Positions 1 through 7,204 of a DNA stretch of 11,048 nucleotides are shown here, in pieces (the stretch's first letter is position 1; each line of letters opens with the position of its first letter). The position numbers and the translations under genes are program-made. Where the stretch lies: the NCBI GenBank assembly GCA_044370375.1, contig JBILVQ010000095.1, positions 1 through 11,048 on the forward strand, written 5' to 3'. Below the pieces are notes generated by a model. The model saw nothing but the letters and a program-made list of their open reading frames with translations. It did not search any database and was not told the DNA's origin. This stretch comes from JBILVQ01 sp044370375 (GTDB taxonomy: Bacteria > Bacteroidota > Bacteroidia > UBA4408).

Positions 1-3
1 TTT

Positions 4-39
4 GTGTCATTCTGTCGGCTTTGCATGATAAATTGACAC
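4..39. promoter_or_regulatory. Inverted repeat GTGTCA-N24-TGACAC upstream of lon
   Basis: GTGTCA (4-9) is an exact reverse complement of TGACAC (34-39), and a further TGTC lies at 13-16. The repeat sits immediately before the lon start, where an operator or promoter would be expected. No convincing TAnnTTTG element is visible in the 57 bases available. A six-base arm can arise by chance, so a regulatory role is only a suggestion. Confidence 0.2.
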
Positions 40-57
40 TTAATGGAAGGAAAAAGC

Positions 58-2571
58 ATGAAACAAGACGAAAATATTTTAATGAATCCTCTGGGACTTT
101 CCTCGTTAACAGAAGAGGAAACAGATTATATTCCATTGATGTCGGTGGAGGATGAGGAGTTAATGAATTTGGAAGCAGTTCCGGAATTGTTACCCATTTT
201 GTCGTTGCGCAATACGGTTTTATTTCCGGGAGTAGTTATTCCGATTACGGTAGGTCGTGATAAATCCATAAAGCTGATAAAAGATGCTTACAAAGGAGAT
301 AAAACGATAGGTGTTGTAAGCCAGAAAGACGACAAGATTGAGGATCCGGGATTTGAAGATTTAAACAAGGTAGGAACCATTGCCAGCATCATCAGAATGT
401 TGAGAATGCCCGATGGCAATACAACCGTTATTATTCAGGGCAAAAGAAGATTTGAGGTGCTAGAGGTGGTTCAAACAGAACCTTACCTTAAGGCCTCTAC
501 AAAAAACTTTGATGAGATTCGTCCGGCAAAAGACGACAAAGAATTTTTGGCATTGGTAAGTTCACTGAAGGACATGGCTTTGCAGATTATAAAACAATCT
601 CCCAATATCCCGTCAGAAGCAGGTTTTGCCATTAGAAATATTGAGAGTCCTTCCTTTCTAATTAATTTTATTTCGTCCAACATGAATGCTCCGGTTGCTG
701 AAAAGCAAAGGATGCTTGAGGTGGCTGATTTAAAACTAAGGGCTACAACGGTTCTTTCTAACCTAACCAAAGAATTGCAAATGTTGGAACTGAAGAATCA
801 AATTCAGAGCAAGGTTAAGGTTGACATTGATAAACAGCAAAGAGATTATTTTCTTCATCAGCAATTAAAGACGATACAGGAAGAATTGGGTGGGAATGTA
901 TTTGAGCAGGAGATTTCTGAGATGGAGCAAAGAGCCTCCACCAAAAAATGGTCGAAGGAAGTTGGGGAAGTTTTTGCCCGCGAATTGACCAAGTTACAAA
1001 GAATGAATCCAAATGCTGCGGAATATTCCATACAAACCAATTATCTGGAAACCTTACTGGATTTGCCCTGGAACGAATACACCAAAGATAAATTTGATTT
1101 AAAGAAGGCACAATCTATTCTTGACAACGACCATTATGGTTTGGAAAAAGTGAAGGATAGAATTTTGGAGCATTTGGCAGTATTAAAATTAAAGGGAAAC
1201 ATGAAGGCCCCTATTTTGTGCCTTTATGGTCCTCCGGGTGTTGGAAAAACTTCTCTCGGAAAATCCATTGCAACGGCATTGGGCAGAAAATTCATCCGAA
1301 TGTCGTTGGGTGGGGTACATGATGAATCAGAAATCAGAGGACATCGGAAAACCTATATTGGCGCCATGCCGGGCAGGATTATTCAAAGTGTAAGAAAGGC
1401 GAAATCATCTAATCCGGTATTTATTTTAGATGAAATTGATAAAGTTGGAGCGAGTTTTCATGGTGATCCATCTTCTGCCTTACTAGAGGTATTAGACCCT
1501 GAGCAAAACAATGCATTTTACGATAATTTTCTTGAGGTTGAGTTTGATTTGTCGAAGGTAATGTTTATTGCCACCGCCAATTCGCTGAGTACGATTCAGC
1601 CGGCCTTGCGCGACAGAATGGAGATAATTGATATTTCAGGATATACGCAGGAAGAGAAACTTGAAATTGCAAAGCGTCATTTAATTCCGAAACAAATGGA
1701 GGAACATGGTTTGAAGAAAAATCATTTTCTGTGGTCGGATAGTGCCTTGGCAAAGATTATCGATGAACACACCAGTGAATCAGGTGTAAGAAGCCTCGAG
1801 AAACAGATTGCCAAGGTGATCAGGATGATGGCAAGAAGTATTGCCATGAAAGAAAAGTTTCCTAAGACCTTGTCGGTTGCCGATGTTGAAAAACTATTGG
1901 GGCCGGCTAAAATATCGAAAGATAAATATCATGATTCCGGTGTTCCGGGGGTTGTACCTGGTTTGGCATGGACTCCCGTAGGCGGTGATATCCTTTTTAT
2001 CGAGGTAAGTTTAAGTAAGAGTAAGCAAGGTGGAAAACTGACCTTAACCGGCAACTTGGGCGATGTGATGAAAGAATCTGCAGTCATTGCACTCGAGTAT
2101 TTGAAGGCGCATCCACAATTGGCCGGATTAAAACCTGATGTTTTTGGTCAATACAATGTGCATGTGCATGTTCCGGAAGGGGCAACGCCCAAGGATGGGC
2201 CTTCGGCCGGCATTACCATGTTAACCGCCTTGGCTTCGGCCTTTAAAAACAAAAAAGTTAAGCCCTTTACAGCCATGACCGGTGAAATTACCTTGCGAGG
2301 AAAGGTTTTGCCGGTAGGAGGGATAAAAGAAAAAATTTTAGCAGCCAAAAGGGCTGGAATTAAGGACATTATTTTGTGTGCCGAAAACAAGAAAGATATT
2401 CTTGAAATTAAGCAAGATTACTTGAAAGGACTGACTTTCCATTATGTATCAGAAATGCATGAAGTGATTCAAATTGCCTTGGAAATGAAAGCTCCGGCTT
2501 TAACCAAAAGGGTTAGTCACGGCAGGGGTACGGTATCCTCAGCCAGACCGGCCGGCAGGGCCAGGCGATAA
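58..2571 (+). CDS. lon: ATP-dependent Lon protease
   Basis: Lon is a cytoplasmic AAA+ serine protease that unfolds and degrades damaged and some regulatory proteins. The whole family architecture is visible. An N-terminal substrate-binding LON domain begins near residue 45 (ILSLRNTVLFPG). A coiled-coil linker follows, then the AAA+ module with Walker A GPPGVGKT (391-398) and Walker B acidic pair D458-E459 (ILDEIDKVG). The C-terminal protease domain carries PKDGPSAG with catalytic Ser716 and GGIKEK with catalytic Lys759; their 43-residue spacing matches E. coli S679/K722. At 837 residues it is slightly longer than E. coli Lon (784), owing to an acidic N-terminal extension and a basic, low-complexity tail (about the last 20 residues). 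I chose the ATG at 58 over the in-frame ATG at 43 because a purine-rich GGAAGGA ends six bases before it; the earlier start would add five residues and has no such site. The gene appears monocistronic, since a strong terminator follows. Identity is essentially certain; the exact start is less so. Confidence 0.97.
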   Translation: MKQDENILMNPLGLSSLTEEETDYIPLMSVEDEELMNLEAVPELLPILSLRNTVLFPGVVIPITVGRDKSIKLIKDAYKGDKTIGVVSQKDDKIEDPGFEDLNKVGTIASIIRMLRMPDGNTTVIIQGKRRFEVLEVVQTEPYLKASTKNFDEIRPAKDDKEFLALVSSLKDMALQIIKQSPNIPSEAGFAIRNIESPSFLINFISSNMNAPVAEKQRMLEVADLKLRATTVLSNLTKELQMLELKNQIQSKVKVDIDKQQRDYFLHQQLKTIQEELGGNVFEQEISEMEQRASTKKWSKEVGEVFARELTKLQRMNPNAAEYSIQTNYLETLLDLPWNEYTKDKFDLKKAQSILDNDHYGLEKVKDRILEHLAVLKLKGNMKAPILCLYGPPGVGKTSLGKSIATALGRKFIRMSLGGVHDESEIRGHRKTYIGAMPGRIIQSVRKAKSSNPVFILDEIDKVGASFHGDPSSALLEVLDPEQNNAFYDNFLEVEFDLSKVMFIATANSLSTIQPALRDRMEIIDISGYTQEEKLEIAKRHLIPKQMEEHGLKKNHFLWSDSALAKIIDEHTSESGVRSLEKQIAKVIRMMARSIAMKEKFPKTLSVADVEKLLGPAKISKDKYHDSGVPGVVPGLAWTPVGGDILFIEVSLSKSKQGGKLTLTGNLGDVMKESAVIALEYLKAHPQLAGLKPDVFGQYNVHVHVPEGATPKDGPSAGITMLTALASAFKNKKVKPFTAMTGEITLRGKVLPVGGIKEKILAAKRAGIKDIILCAENKKDILEIKQDYLKGLTFHYVSEMHEVIQIALEMKAPALTKRVSHGRGTVSSARPAGRARR

Positions 2572-2574
2572 ATT

Positions 2575-2610
2575 AAAAACACCGATCCTGAACAGGTCGG
2601 TGTTTTTTTT
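2575..2610 (+). terminator. Intrinsic terminator after lon
   Basis: This is a hairpin followed by a T tract, starting three bases after the lon stop codon. The left arm AAAAACACCGA (2575-2585) pairs fully with TCGGTGTTTTT (2597-2607). An inner CCT/AGG pairing continues past a single bulged T at 2586, leaving a GAAC loop. Eight consecutive T residues (2603-2610) complete the signal. The A-run on the left arm means it could also stop transcription arriving from the opposite direction. Confidence 0.9.
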
Positions 2611-2638
2611 GTTACCTGTTAAGAATGATGTAAATTTC
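2608..2638 (+). promoter_or_regulatory. Probable Bacteroidota-type promoter for the 2659 gene
   Basis: TTTG at 2608-2611 and TAAATTTC at 2631-2638 are separated by 19 bases. This matches the Bacteroidota primary sigma factor pattern (TTTG near -33, TAnnTTTG near -7) except for the final base. It overlaps the end of the lon terminator and lies 20 bases before the next start codon, which suits independent transcription of the small membrane protein gene. Confidence 0.5.
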
Positions 2639-2658
2639 CAATCCCAAAAAAGAAGGTT

Positions 2659-3375
2659 ATGTTTAAAGGAATTCAACTTGAGGATGAATTGAACAAAGAA
2701 CTCGGCACCGAAGAGCTTTTGCTTGAGGAGGTTTCCGGACTTTTTGAAAATTCCGTGCTGAAAGAGGCAGATATCATGAAAAGGTTAACCGAAACAGGAT
2801 CTGATTTGGTTAACATGGATGATTTGAGTTCGGAGGAAAAAAGCAAGATTTTTTCTTTGCAACAAATCAAGCCGGTATGTGTGAAATACAGGTTGCGTTT
2901 TTTGGACTCCAAACACTTTAAAGCAGAATTTCCCTATGAGGCAGTTCTCAAAATAAAAGCCTTTGAAGACAGGCATAAGGTTAGGATTCAAAACTTTAAA
3001 ATCATTGCGCCCGACAATGTATTCAAATTAGAAGATATCAACCAGGATCCGCTCTTATTCGCGCAATTGGGTAATAACAAGTTTTTACTGCTTCATCAGT
3101 GGGGAAAGGACCTTGCTTGGTATCGCGCGCTGAAGTACTATCCTGTAAGAAACATTTATACCTATTTTAATACCATGGTGGCACTAGCCATTCTGGTGGC
3201 GCTTTCTATTCCCTTTAGCTGGATGAACATCGAAAAAGAAGTTGAATTGCAAATGCGGTTTTGGCTGAGTCTTCACTTTTTTATCGCACTGTTTTTCTTT
3301 GTTTTGTTTCTTGGGTCAACCGGCAAAAAGACATTTAGTGAGGATAATTGGAGCAGTAAATATTTTAACGAATAA
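2659..3375 (+). CDS. Hypothetical protein with two C-terminal membrane helices
   Basis: I do not recognise a named family. The 238-residue product has no signal peptide. Residues 1-70 are acidic and rich in Glu, Leu and Ser and are probably helical. Residues 72-160 look like a compact mixed alpha/beta domain (KYRLRFLDSKHFKAEFPYEA onward, then a WGKDLAWYRALKYYP stretch). Two hydrophobic helices follow at about 168-188 and 201-219, separated by a short charged loop, and then a polar tail ending SEDNWSSKYFNE. The likely topology is inner-membrane anchored with both termini and the large domain in the cytoplasm. It stands alone, between the lon terminator upstream and a separate promoter downstream. 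The start at 2659 has a weak AGAAGG just ahead of it. Similar small proteins of unknown function are known in Bacteroidota, but I cannot assign a role. Confidence 0.85.
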   Translation: MFKGIQLEDELNKELGTEELLLEEVSGLFENSVLKEADIMKRLTETGSDLVNMDDLSSEEKSKIFSLQQIKPVCVKYRLRFLDSKHFKAEFPYEAVLKIKAFEDRHKVRIQNFKIIAPDNVFKLEDINQDPLLFAQLGNNKFLLLHQWGKDLAWYRALKYYPVRNIYTYFNTMVALAILVALSIPFSWMNIEKEVELQMRFWLSLHFFIALFFFVLFLGSTGKKTFSEDNWSSKYFNE

Positions 3376-3497
3376 TCAATAATACCGTCTGTAGCAAGCC
3401 GTGGTGTTTAAGTGTTCGTTGGCTTGGTTGTTCAAAAAGCAAGTTGGGTTGCTATATGAATGGCTAATTTGGTAGTTTTGCACCAGAATACCGACCA
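3376..3497. other. Intergenic region with weak inverted repeats
   Basis: This 122-base spacer contains CAAGCC (3395-3400) paired with GGCTTG (3421-3426) across a 20-base loop, and AGCAA/TTGCT (3439-3443/3449-3453) across a 5-base loop. Neither is followed by a T tract, so no convincing terminator is seen for the upstream gene. The last third holds the promoter of the acyltransferase gene. Confidence 0.4.
3449..3480 (+). promoter_or_regulatory. Bacteroidota-type promoter for the acyltransferase-rarA operon
   Basis: TAGTTTTG at 3473-3480 is a perfect match to the Bacteroidota -7 element TAnnTTTG. A TTG at 3449-3451, 21 bases upstream, can serve as the -33 element. Transcription would start around 3487, about ten bases before the ATG at 3498, giving a very short leader. 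That fits the chosen start of the acyltransferase. Confidence 0.6.
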
Positions 3498-4319
3498 ATG
3501 CTTTACATTCTTAGGGGACTGATTTTTCTTTTGTTAAGGCTTAGTGGTTACCGTAAAAAGGTGATACAGCAAAATATTGAAATTATTGCCGGCTTCGATT
3601 CAACGATTAACAAAGAAAGGACCTACCGTTTGTTTCAAAAATATTTTGCCCGCTTATTTTCAGAGATTATTTATTCATTTATTGTTTCGCAGAAGGGGAT
3701 TCTAAAAAGGATAAAATTCCACAACCCTGAGTTGGTTAGTCAAATTATTTCTGAGAAAGGAGGAGCATTTTTGCTTACTGCGCATTATGGCAATTGGGAA
3801 ATGTCGTCTCTCGCCATGCCCTCTGTATTTGGTGATAAATTAGGGGCTATTTATTTACCCCTTTCTAATAAAAGATTGGATAGTTGGGTGAAGGAAAAGC
3901 GAATTCGGTTCGGCCTGCATTTTATGAGTCCTACAGAAGTGCTTCAATCGCTTAGAAAAAAGCAGGAAATGAAAGGTATTTGTTTTATTGCCGACCAAGC
4001 ACCTGCCAACCCTTCAACAGCTCACTGGACTTTATTTATGGGCCGAATGACTTCCTTTTCGCCTGGGATTGAGCGGATGTCGAAATTATTGAAATGGCCG
4101 GTCGTTTATGGCCATATTCAACCCGACGGAAAGGGAAATTATGAATTATTTTTCGAAAAGATATGTGATGATCCTGCCCGGATGGAAAACGGTGAAATAA
4201 CCAGGAGATATGCGGCAAAATTGCAGGAAGAAATTTTAAAGAATCCACATTATTGGTTATTGTCGCACAGACGTTGGAAGCACCGTCCGGAGGATTATCC
4301 AGATAAAATTATCTTATGA
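3498..4319 (+). CDS. LpxL/HtrB-type lysophospholipid (lipid A) acyltransferase
   Basis: This belongs to the lipid A biosynthesis acyltransferase family, whose members transfer a secondary fatty acyl chain onto Kdo-lipid A or a related lipid at the cytoplasmic face of the inner membrane. The catalytic HX4E motif is present as HYGNWE with His96 and Glu101. The family's DQ motif follows at Asp166 (ADQAP), and the C-terminal HRRWK signature is at 257-261. The N-terminus (about 4-16) is a hydrophobic membrane anchor. At 273 residues it is shorter than many Bacteroidota relatives, which as I recall have about 20-35 extra N-terminal residues. An in-frame stop at 3465-3467 and no intervening ATG exclude a longer start, and the adjacent promoter agrees with 3498. 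Its stop overlaps the rarA start by four bases (ATGA). The precise acceptor (lipid A or an aminolipid) cannot be decided from sequence, so no symbol is given. Confidence 0.88.
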   Translation: MLYILRGLIFLLLRLSGYRKKVIQQNIEIIAGFDSTINKERTYRLFQKYFARLFSEIIYSFIVSQKGILKRIKFHNPELVSQIISEKGGAFLLTAHYGNWEMSSLAMPSVFGDKLGAIYLPLSNKRLDSWVKEKRIRFGLHFMSPTEVLQSLRKKQEMKGICFIADQAPANPSTAHWTLFMGRMTSFSPGIERMSKLLKWPVVYGHIQPDGKGNYELFFEKICDDPARMENGEITRRYAAKLQEEILKNPHYWLLSHRRWKHRPEDYPDKIIL

Positions 4320-5590
4320 AAGAAATTCCGCTGGCTGAATATTTACGACCCCAAAAGTTTTCAGATTTTGTCGGTCAATCTCATTTATTAGGAGAGGGCA
4401 AAGTATTGCATCAGGCCATGCAGGGCGGAATGATATTTTCGATGTTGTTTTGGGGCCCGCCCGGTGTAGGGAAAACCACACTTGCCAATCTTATTGCAGG
4501 GAATGGTGGGAGAGATTTTTTTGCCCTAAGTGCTGTAAACAGTGGGGTTAAAGATGTGAGGGAGGTGATAGAAAAAGCCCAGGCCAGTAAAACAGAAAAG
4601 AGTGTTTCTCCCATATTGTTTATTGATGAAATTCATCGTTTTAGTAAATCACAACAAGATTCTTTGTTAGGGGCGGTTGAGAAAGGTACCGTTGTATTGA
4701 TTGGTGCCACAACAGAAAACCCATCCTTTGAAGTGATTGGGCCACTTTTGTCGCGTTGCAGATTATTTGTTTTGGAGCATTTAGAGAAGGAAGACTTGCT
4801 TCAATTGTTGCAGCGAGCCTTGGCAAGTGATTATTTTGAAGGTTATGTCATAACGCTTAAAGAGTCAGGAGCTTTGTTGGCCTTATCGAACGGAGATGCA
4901 AGAAAGTTATTGGGTACACTTGAATTGGTGGTGAAGGCTTCTCCAAAAAAGGAGATAGAAATTACCGATACTATGGTAATGAACTGTGTGCAACAGAATA
5001 TTGCCTTGTACGATAAGAATGGGGAACAGCATTACGATGTAATCTCTGCTTTTATTAAATCAATTCGCGGTAGTGACCCCAATGCAGCAGTTTATTGGAT
5101 GGCTCGAATGATTCATGGGGGAGAAGATCCGCTTTTTATTGCCCGTAGAATGATTATTTTGGCCAGTGAAGACATTGGCAATGCCAATCCAACAGCTCTG
5201 GTTTTGGCCAATGCTTGTTTTGATGCTTGTCATAAAATTGGATATCCGGAGTGTAGAATAGTGCTTTCACAAACTGCTGTTTATTTGGCAGGTTCGCCCA
5301 AGAGCAATGCATCCTACATGGCCATTGAGGAAGCGCTACAAATGGTTAGGCAGGGAGGAGATCTTCCTGTTCCACTTCATTTGCGCAACGCAGTAACAGG
5401 TACCATGAAAAGTTTGGGCTATGGCAAGGATTATCAGTATGCTCATAATTTTCCGGGTAATTTTGTAGCTGTAGAATTCCTGCCCGAAAAAATATCGGGC
5501 AAAGTTTTTTATAATCCCGGAGAAAATGCCAGAGAGAATGAAATCCGCGATTTTCTAAAAAGACGCTGGCAGGATAAGTACAAATACTAA
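4316..5590 (+). CDS. rarA: Replication-associated recombination protein A (AAA+ ATPase)
   Basis: RarA (MgsA; eukaryotic WRNIP1/Mgs1) is a clamp-loader-like AAA+ ATPase that acts at stalled replication forks and single-stranded DNA gaps. The 424 residues are close to the family's usual 430-450. Visible elements in order are an N-terminal LRPQKFSDFVGQSHLLG box, Walker A GPPGVGKTT (47-55), Walker B FIDEIHRF with Asp104-Glu105, the sensor segment GATTEN (130-135), and the Ser-Arg-Cys arginine-finger region (146-148). The family's C-terminal tetramerisation domain follows, with SDPNAAVYWMARMI, FIARRMIILASEDIG and AGSPKSNASY. The start overlaps the acyltransferase stop by four bases with no Shine-Dalgarno sequence, so translational coupling is likely. 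No frameshift or missing key residue is seen. Its link to the envelope genes around it is probably co-transcription rather than shared function. Confidence 0.95.
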   Translation: MKEIPLAEYLRPQKFSDFVGQSHLLGEGKVLHQAMQGGMIFSMLFWGPPGVGKTTLANLIAGNGGRDFFALSAVNSGVKDVREVIEKAQASKTEKSVSPILFIDEIHRFSKSQQDSLLGAVEKGTVVLIGATTENPSFEVIGPLLSRCRLFVLEHLEKEDLLQLLQRALASDYFEGYVITLKESGALLALSNGDARKLLGTLELVVKASPKKEIEITDTMVMNCVQQNIALYDKNGEQHYDVISAFIKSIRGSDPNAAVYWMARMIHGGEDPLFIARRMIILASEDIGNANPTALVLANACFDACHKIGYPECRIVLSQTAVYLAGSPKSNASYMAIEEALQMVRQGGDLPVPLHLRNAVTGTMKSLGYGKDYQYAHNFPGNFVAVEFLPEKISGKVFYNPGENARENEIRDFLKRRWQDKYKY

Positions 5591-5596
5591 AATTAC

Positions 5597-5604
5597 TATC
5601 TTTA
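5597..5604 (+). promoter_or_regulatory. Possible -7 promoter element before the lipoprotein gene
   Basis: TATCTTTA matches TAnnTTTG in seven of eight positions. No good TTG is found at the expected distance upstream. If used, transcription would begin near 5611, downstream of the ATG at 5609 but upstream of the ATG at 5624. This supports the later start codon. Confidence 0.35.
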
Positions 5605-5623
5605 CCTCATGAGTAATTGTTCA

Positions 5624-7204
5624 ATGGGGAAAAAGTTTATTCTGTTCTTTCTCCTTGTTTCTGTATTAGTTTATTCCTGCAAAAGAAAGGAAGCAACCGA
5701 GTGGAATACCCAATGGAAGGCACCTCTTTTGCATGGTGTTTTAAGCTTTGAAAATATTTTGGGCGACTCACTATTGAAAAAGGGAGAATCGGGTAATTTG
5801 ATTTTTGTTTGGAATAAAAGTCTTTCCGACATTTTCTTCGATGATTTGATAGAGATTCCGGATACAGGTGTTTTCGATAATTTTTCTTTGCCCTTTGGGT
5901 CGATAAATCTTGGTCCTGGTGATCCTATCATGAATCAAGTTAAAGAAATGAGGTTTAATGTTCCCAGTGCAGATTTGCTTTTTGCCAAAGTAAAGAGTGG
6001 TCAGGTTAGGGTTCGCATATCGAATCAGGTGGCAGAAAAAATTCAGTTGAATTATGAGATTCCATCTGCAACGCTTAACGGACAAATGCTATCAGTTGCT
6101 CATTTGTTAGATGAGGCCAATGCTCAGGGTCCGGGAACTTTTTATACTTCCATTGATCTAACCGGATATTCCTTGGACTTGCGTGGTCCGGGTCAAAATT
6201 TATCCAACACGATTTACACGCGATTAAATGCAAGCATCAATCCATCGGGCAATTCTGTTTTGGTTACCAGTCAGGATAGTTTGATTATTGAATTGTATTT
6301 AGAGAATATTGTTGTTGAATATGCCCGTGGATATTTCGGACAGCAAAGTTTTGTTACCGCAAATCAAACAACCCCCTTTGATTTTTTTAACAACAGGGTA
6401 AGAGGACAGTTAGAGACAGATTCCATTAGCATTCATTTAGATGTAACCAATTATGCCGGATTTGATGCAGTTTTAAAAGTGAATGAATTTACAGCAAGAA
6501 ATGCTAAAACAGGAGAGCAGGTAAGTTTGAATCATCAATTGATTGGTAAACCACAAAATATAACGCGTGCATCCGACTATCCTTTAACCCCAACCAGATA
6601 CTCTTGGGATTTATCATCGGGGGTAACCAACATTCAATCTTTATTAAACATTTATCCTACTTCCTTCACCTCCGGTTTCGAATTAGATGTTAATCCCTTT
6701 GGGAATATTTCAGGTGGGAATGATTTTCTTTACACCGACAATGCTTTTGAGATTGATCTTAACATTGAGGCTCCTATAAGTTTTTATTTAGAATCACTTG
6801 TTTTGGCAGATACCTTGAGCGTAAACGTTGAAGAAGCTGAGATCCCTGCTGATTTGGATGAAACACAAATTGATTTAATTGTAGAAAATTCTTTTCCGTT
6901 TTCCTGTTATGTTGAGTTTTTCGAATTTTCGAATAATGAGGCAGGGCCTTTGCTCATCAATCAGATAAGAATAGAGGCAGCCACGCTTCAGGCAGATGGT
7001 AAAACAACTGTGCCTTATTTTGGAATAATTCCTATCCCGGTGGCTCGTGCTTTGTTGGATAAATTAAAATTGAACAACAAGGTATTAATGATGGTGACAC
7101 TTGATACGGATCTTAATGGCAAACCCATGCGGGTTTATGAAGGTTATAAAATTGACCTTTCGCTCGTAGCAAAATCATCCATTTCAATCAAAGCCGGAAA
7201 ATGA
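5624..7204 (+). CDS. Predicted outer-membrane lipoprotein of unknown function
   Basis: From the ATG at 5624 the product has 526 residues and begins with a textbook lipoprotein signal: MGKK, a hydrophobic stretch FILFFLLVSVLVYS, then Cys19 in a VYSC lipobox. The next residues, KRKEATEW, are not the acidic signature that sends some Bacteroidota lipoproteins to the cell surface, so a periplasm-facing anchor is the simpler inference. The mature part is rich in alternating polar and hydrophobic beta-strand patterns, with no Cys-His or obvious catalytic motif. An early WNTQWKAPLLHGVLSFEN segment resembles, from memory, uncharacterised Bacteroidota proteins found beside DUF5723 genes. An in-frame ATG at 5609 would add five residues (MSNCS) ahead of the signal peptide; it is less likely because it disrupts the short positive n-region and would lie upstream of the predicted transcript start. 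The stop overlaps the next start by four bases. Function is unknown; a role with the coupled barrel protein is inferred. Confidence 0.85.
   Translation: MGKKFILFFLLVSVLVYSCKRKEATEWNTQWKAPLLHGVLSFENILGDSLLKKGESGNLIFVWNKSLSDIFFDDLIEIPDTGVFDNFSLPFGSINLGPGDPIMNQVKEMRFNVPSADLLFAKVKSGQVRVRISNQVAEKIQLNYEIPSATLNGQMLSVAHLLDEANAQGPGTFYTSIDLTGYSLDLRGPGQNLSNTIYTRLNASINPSGNSVLVTSQDSLIIELYLENIVVEYARGYFGQQSFVTANQTTPFDFFNNRVRGQLETDSISIHLDVTNYAGFDAVLKVNEFTARNAKTGEQVSLNHQLIGKPQNITRASDYPLTPTRYSWDLSSGVTNIQSLLNIYPTSFTSGFELDVNPFGNISGGNDFLYTDNAFEIDLNIEAPISFYLESLVLADTLSVNVEEAEIPADLDETQIDLIVENSFPFSCYVEFFEFSNNEAGPLLINQIRIEAATLQADGKTTVPYFGIIPIPVARALLDKLKLNNKVLMMVTLDTDLNGKPMRVYEGYKIDLSLVAKSSISIKAGK

Noticed and set aside
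11..24. Sigma-54 type promoter before lon (GG...GC near 17-24).
   Set aside because: The GG and GC doublets are only four bases apart, not the ten required between the -24 and -12 elements.
483..1111. Reverse-strand open frames inside lon, and similar ones inside rarA and other genes.
   Set aside because: They lie wholly inside well-conserved genes, and their translations lack recognisable domains, signal peptides or start-site context.
3395..3453. Inverted repeats CAAGCC/GGCTTG and AGCAA/TTGCT as a terminator for the 2659 gene.
   Set aside because: The stems are five to six bases, one loop is 20 bases, and no T tract follows.
4316..5590. rarA as a DNA polymerase III clamp-loader subunit (DnaX-like) or RuvB.
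   Set aside because: The SDPNAAVYWMARMI and LASEDIG segments of the C-terminal domain are specific to RarA, and DnaX zinc-binding cysteines and RuvB motifs are absent.
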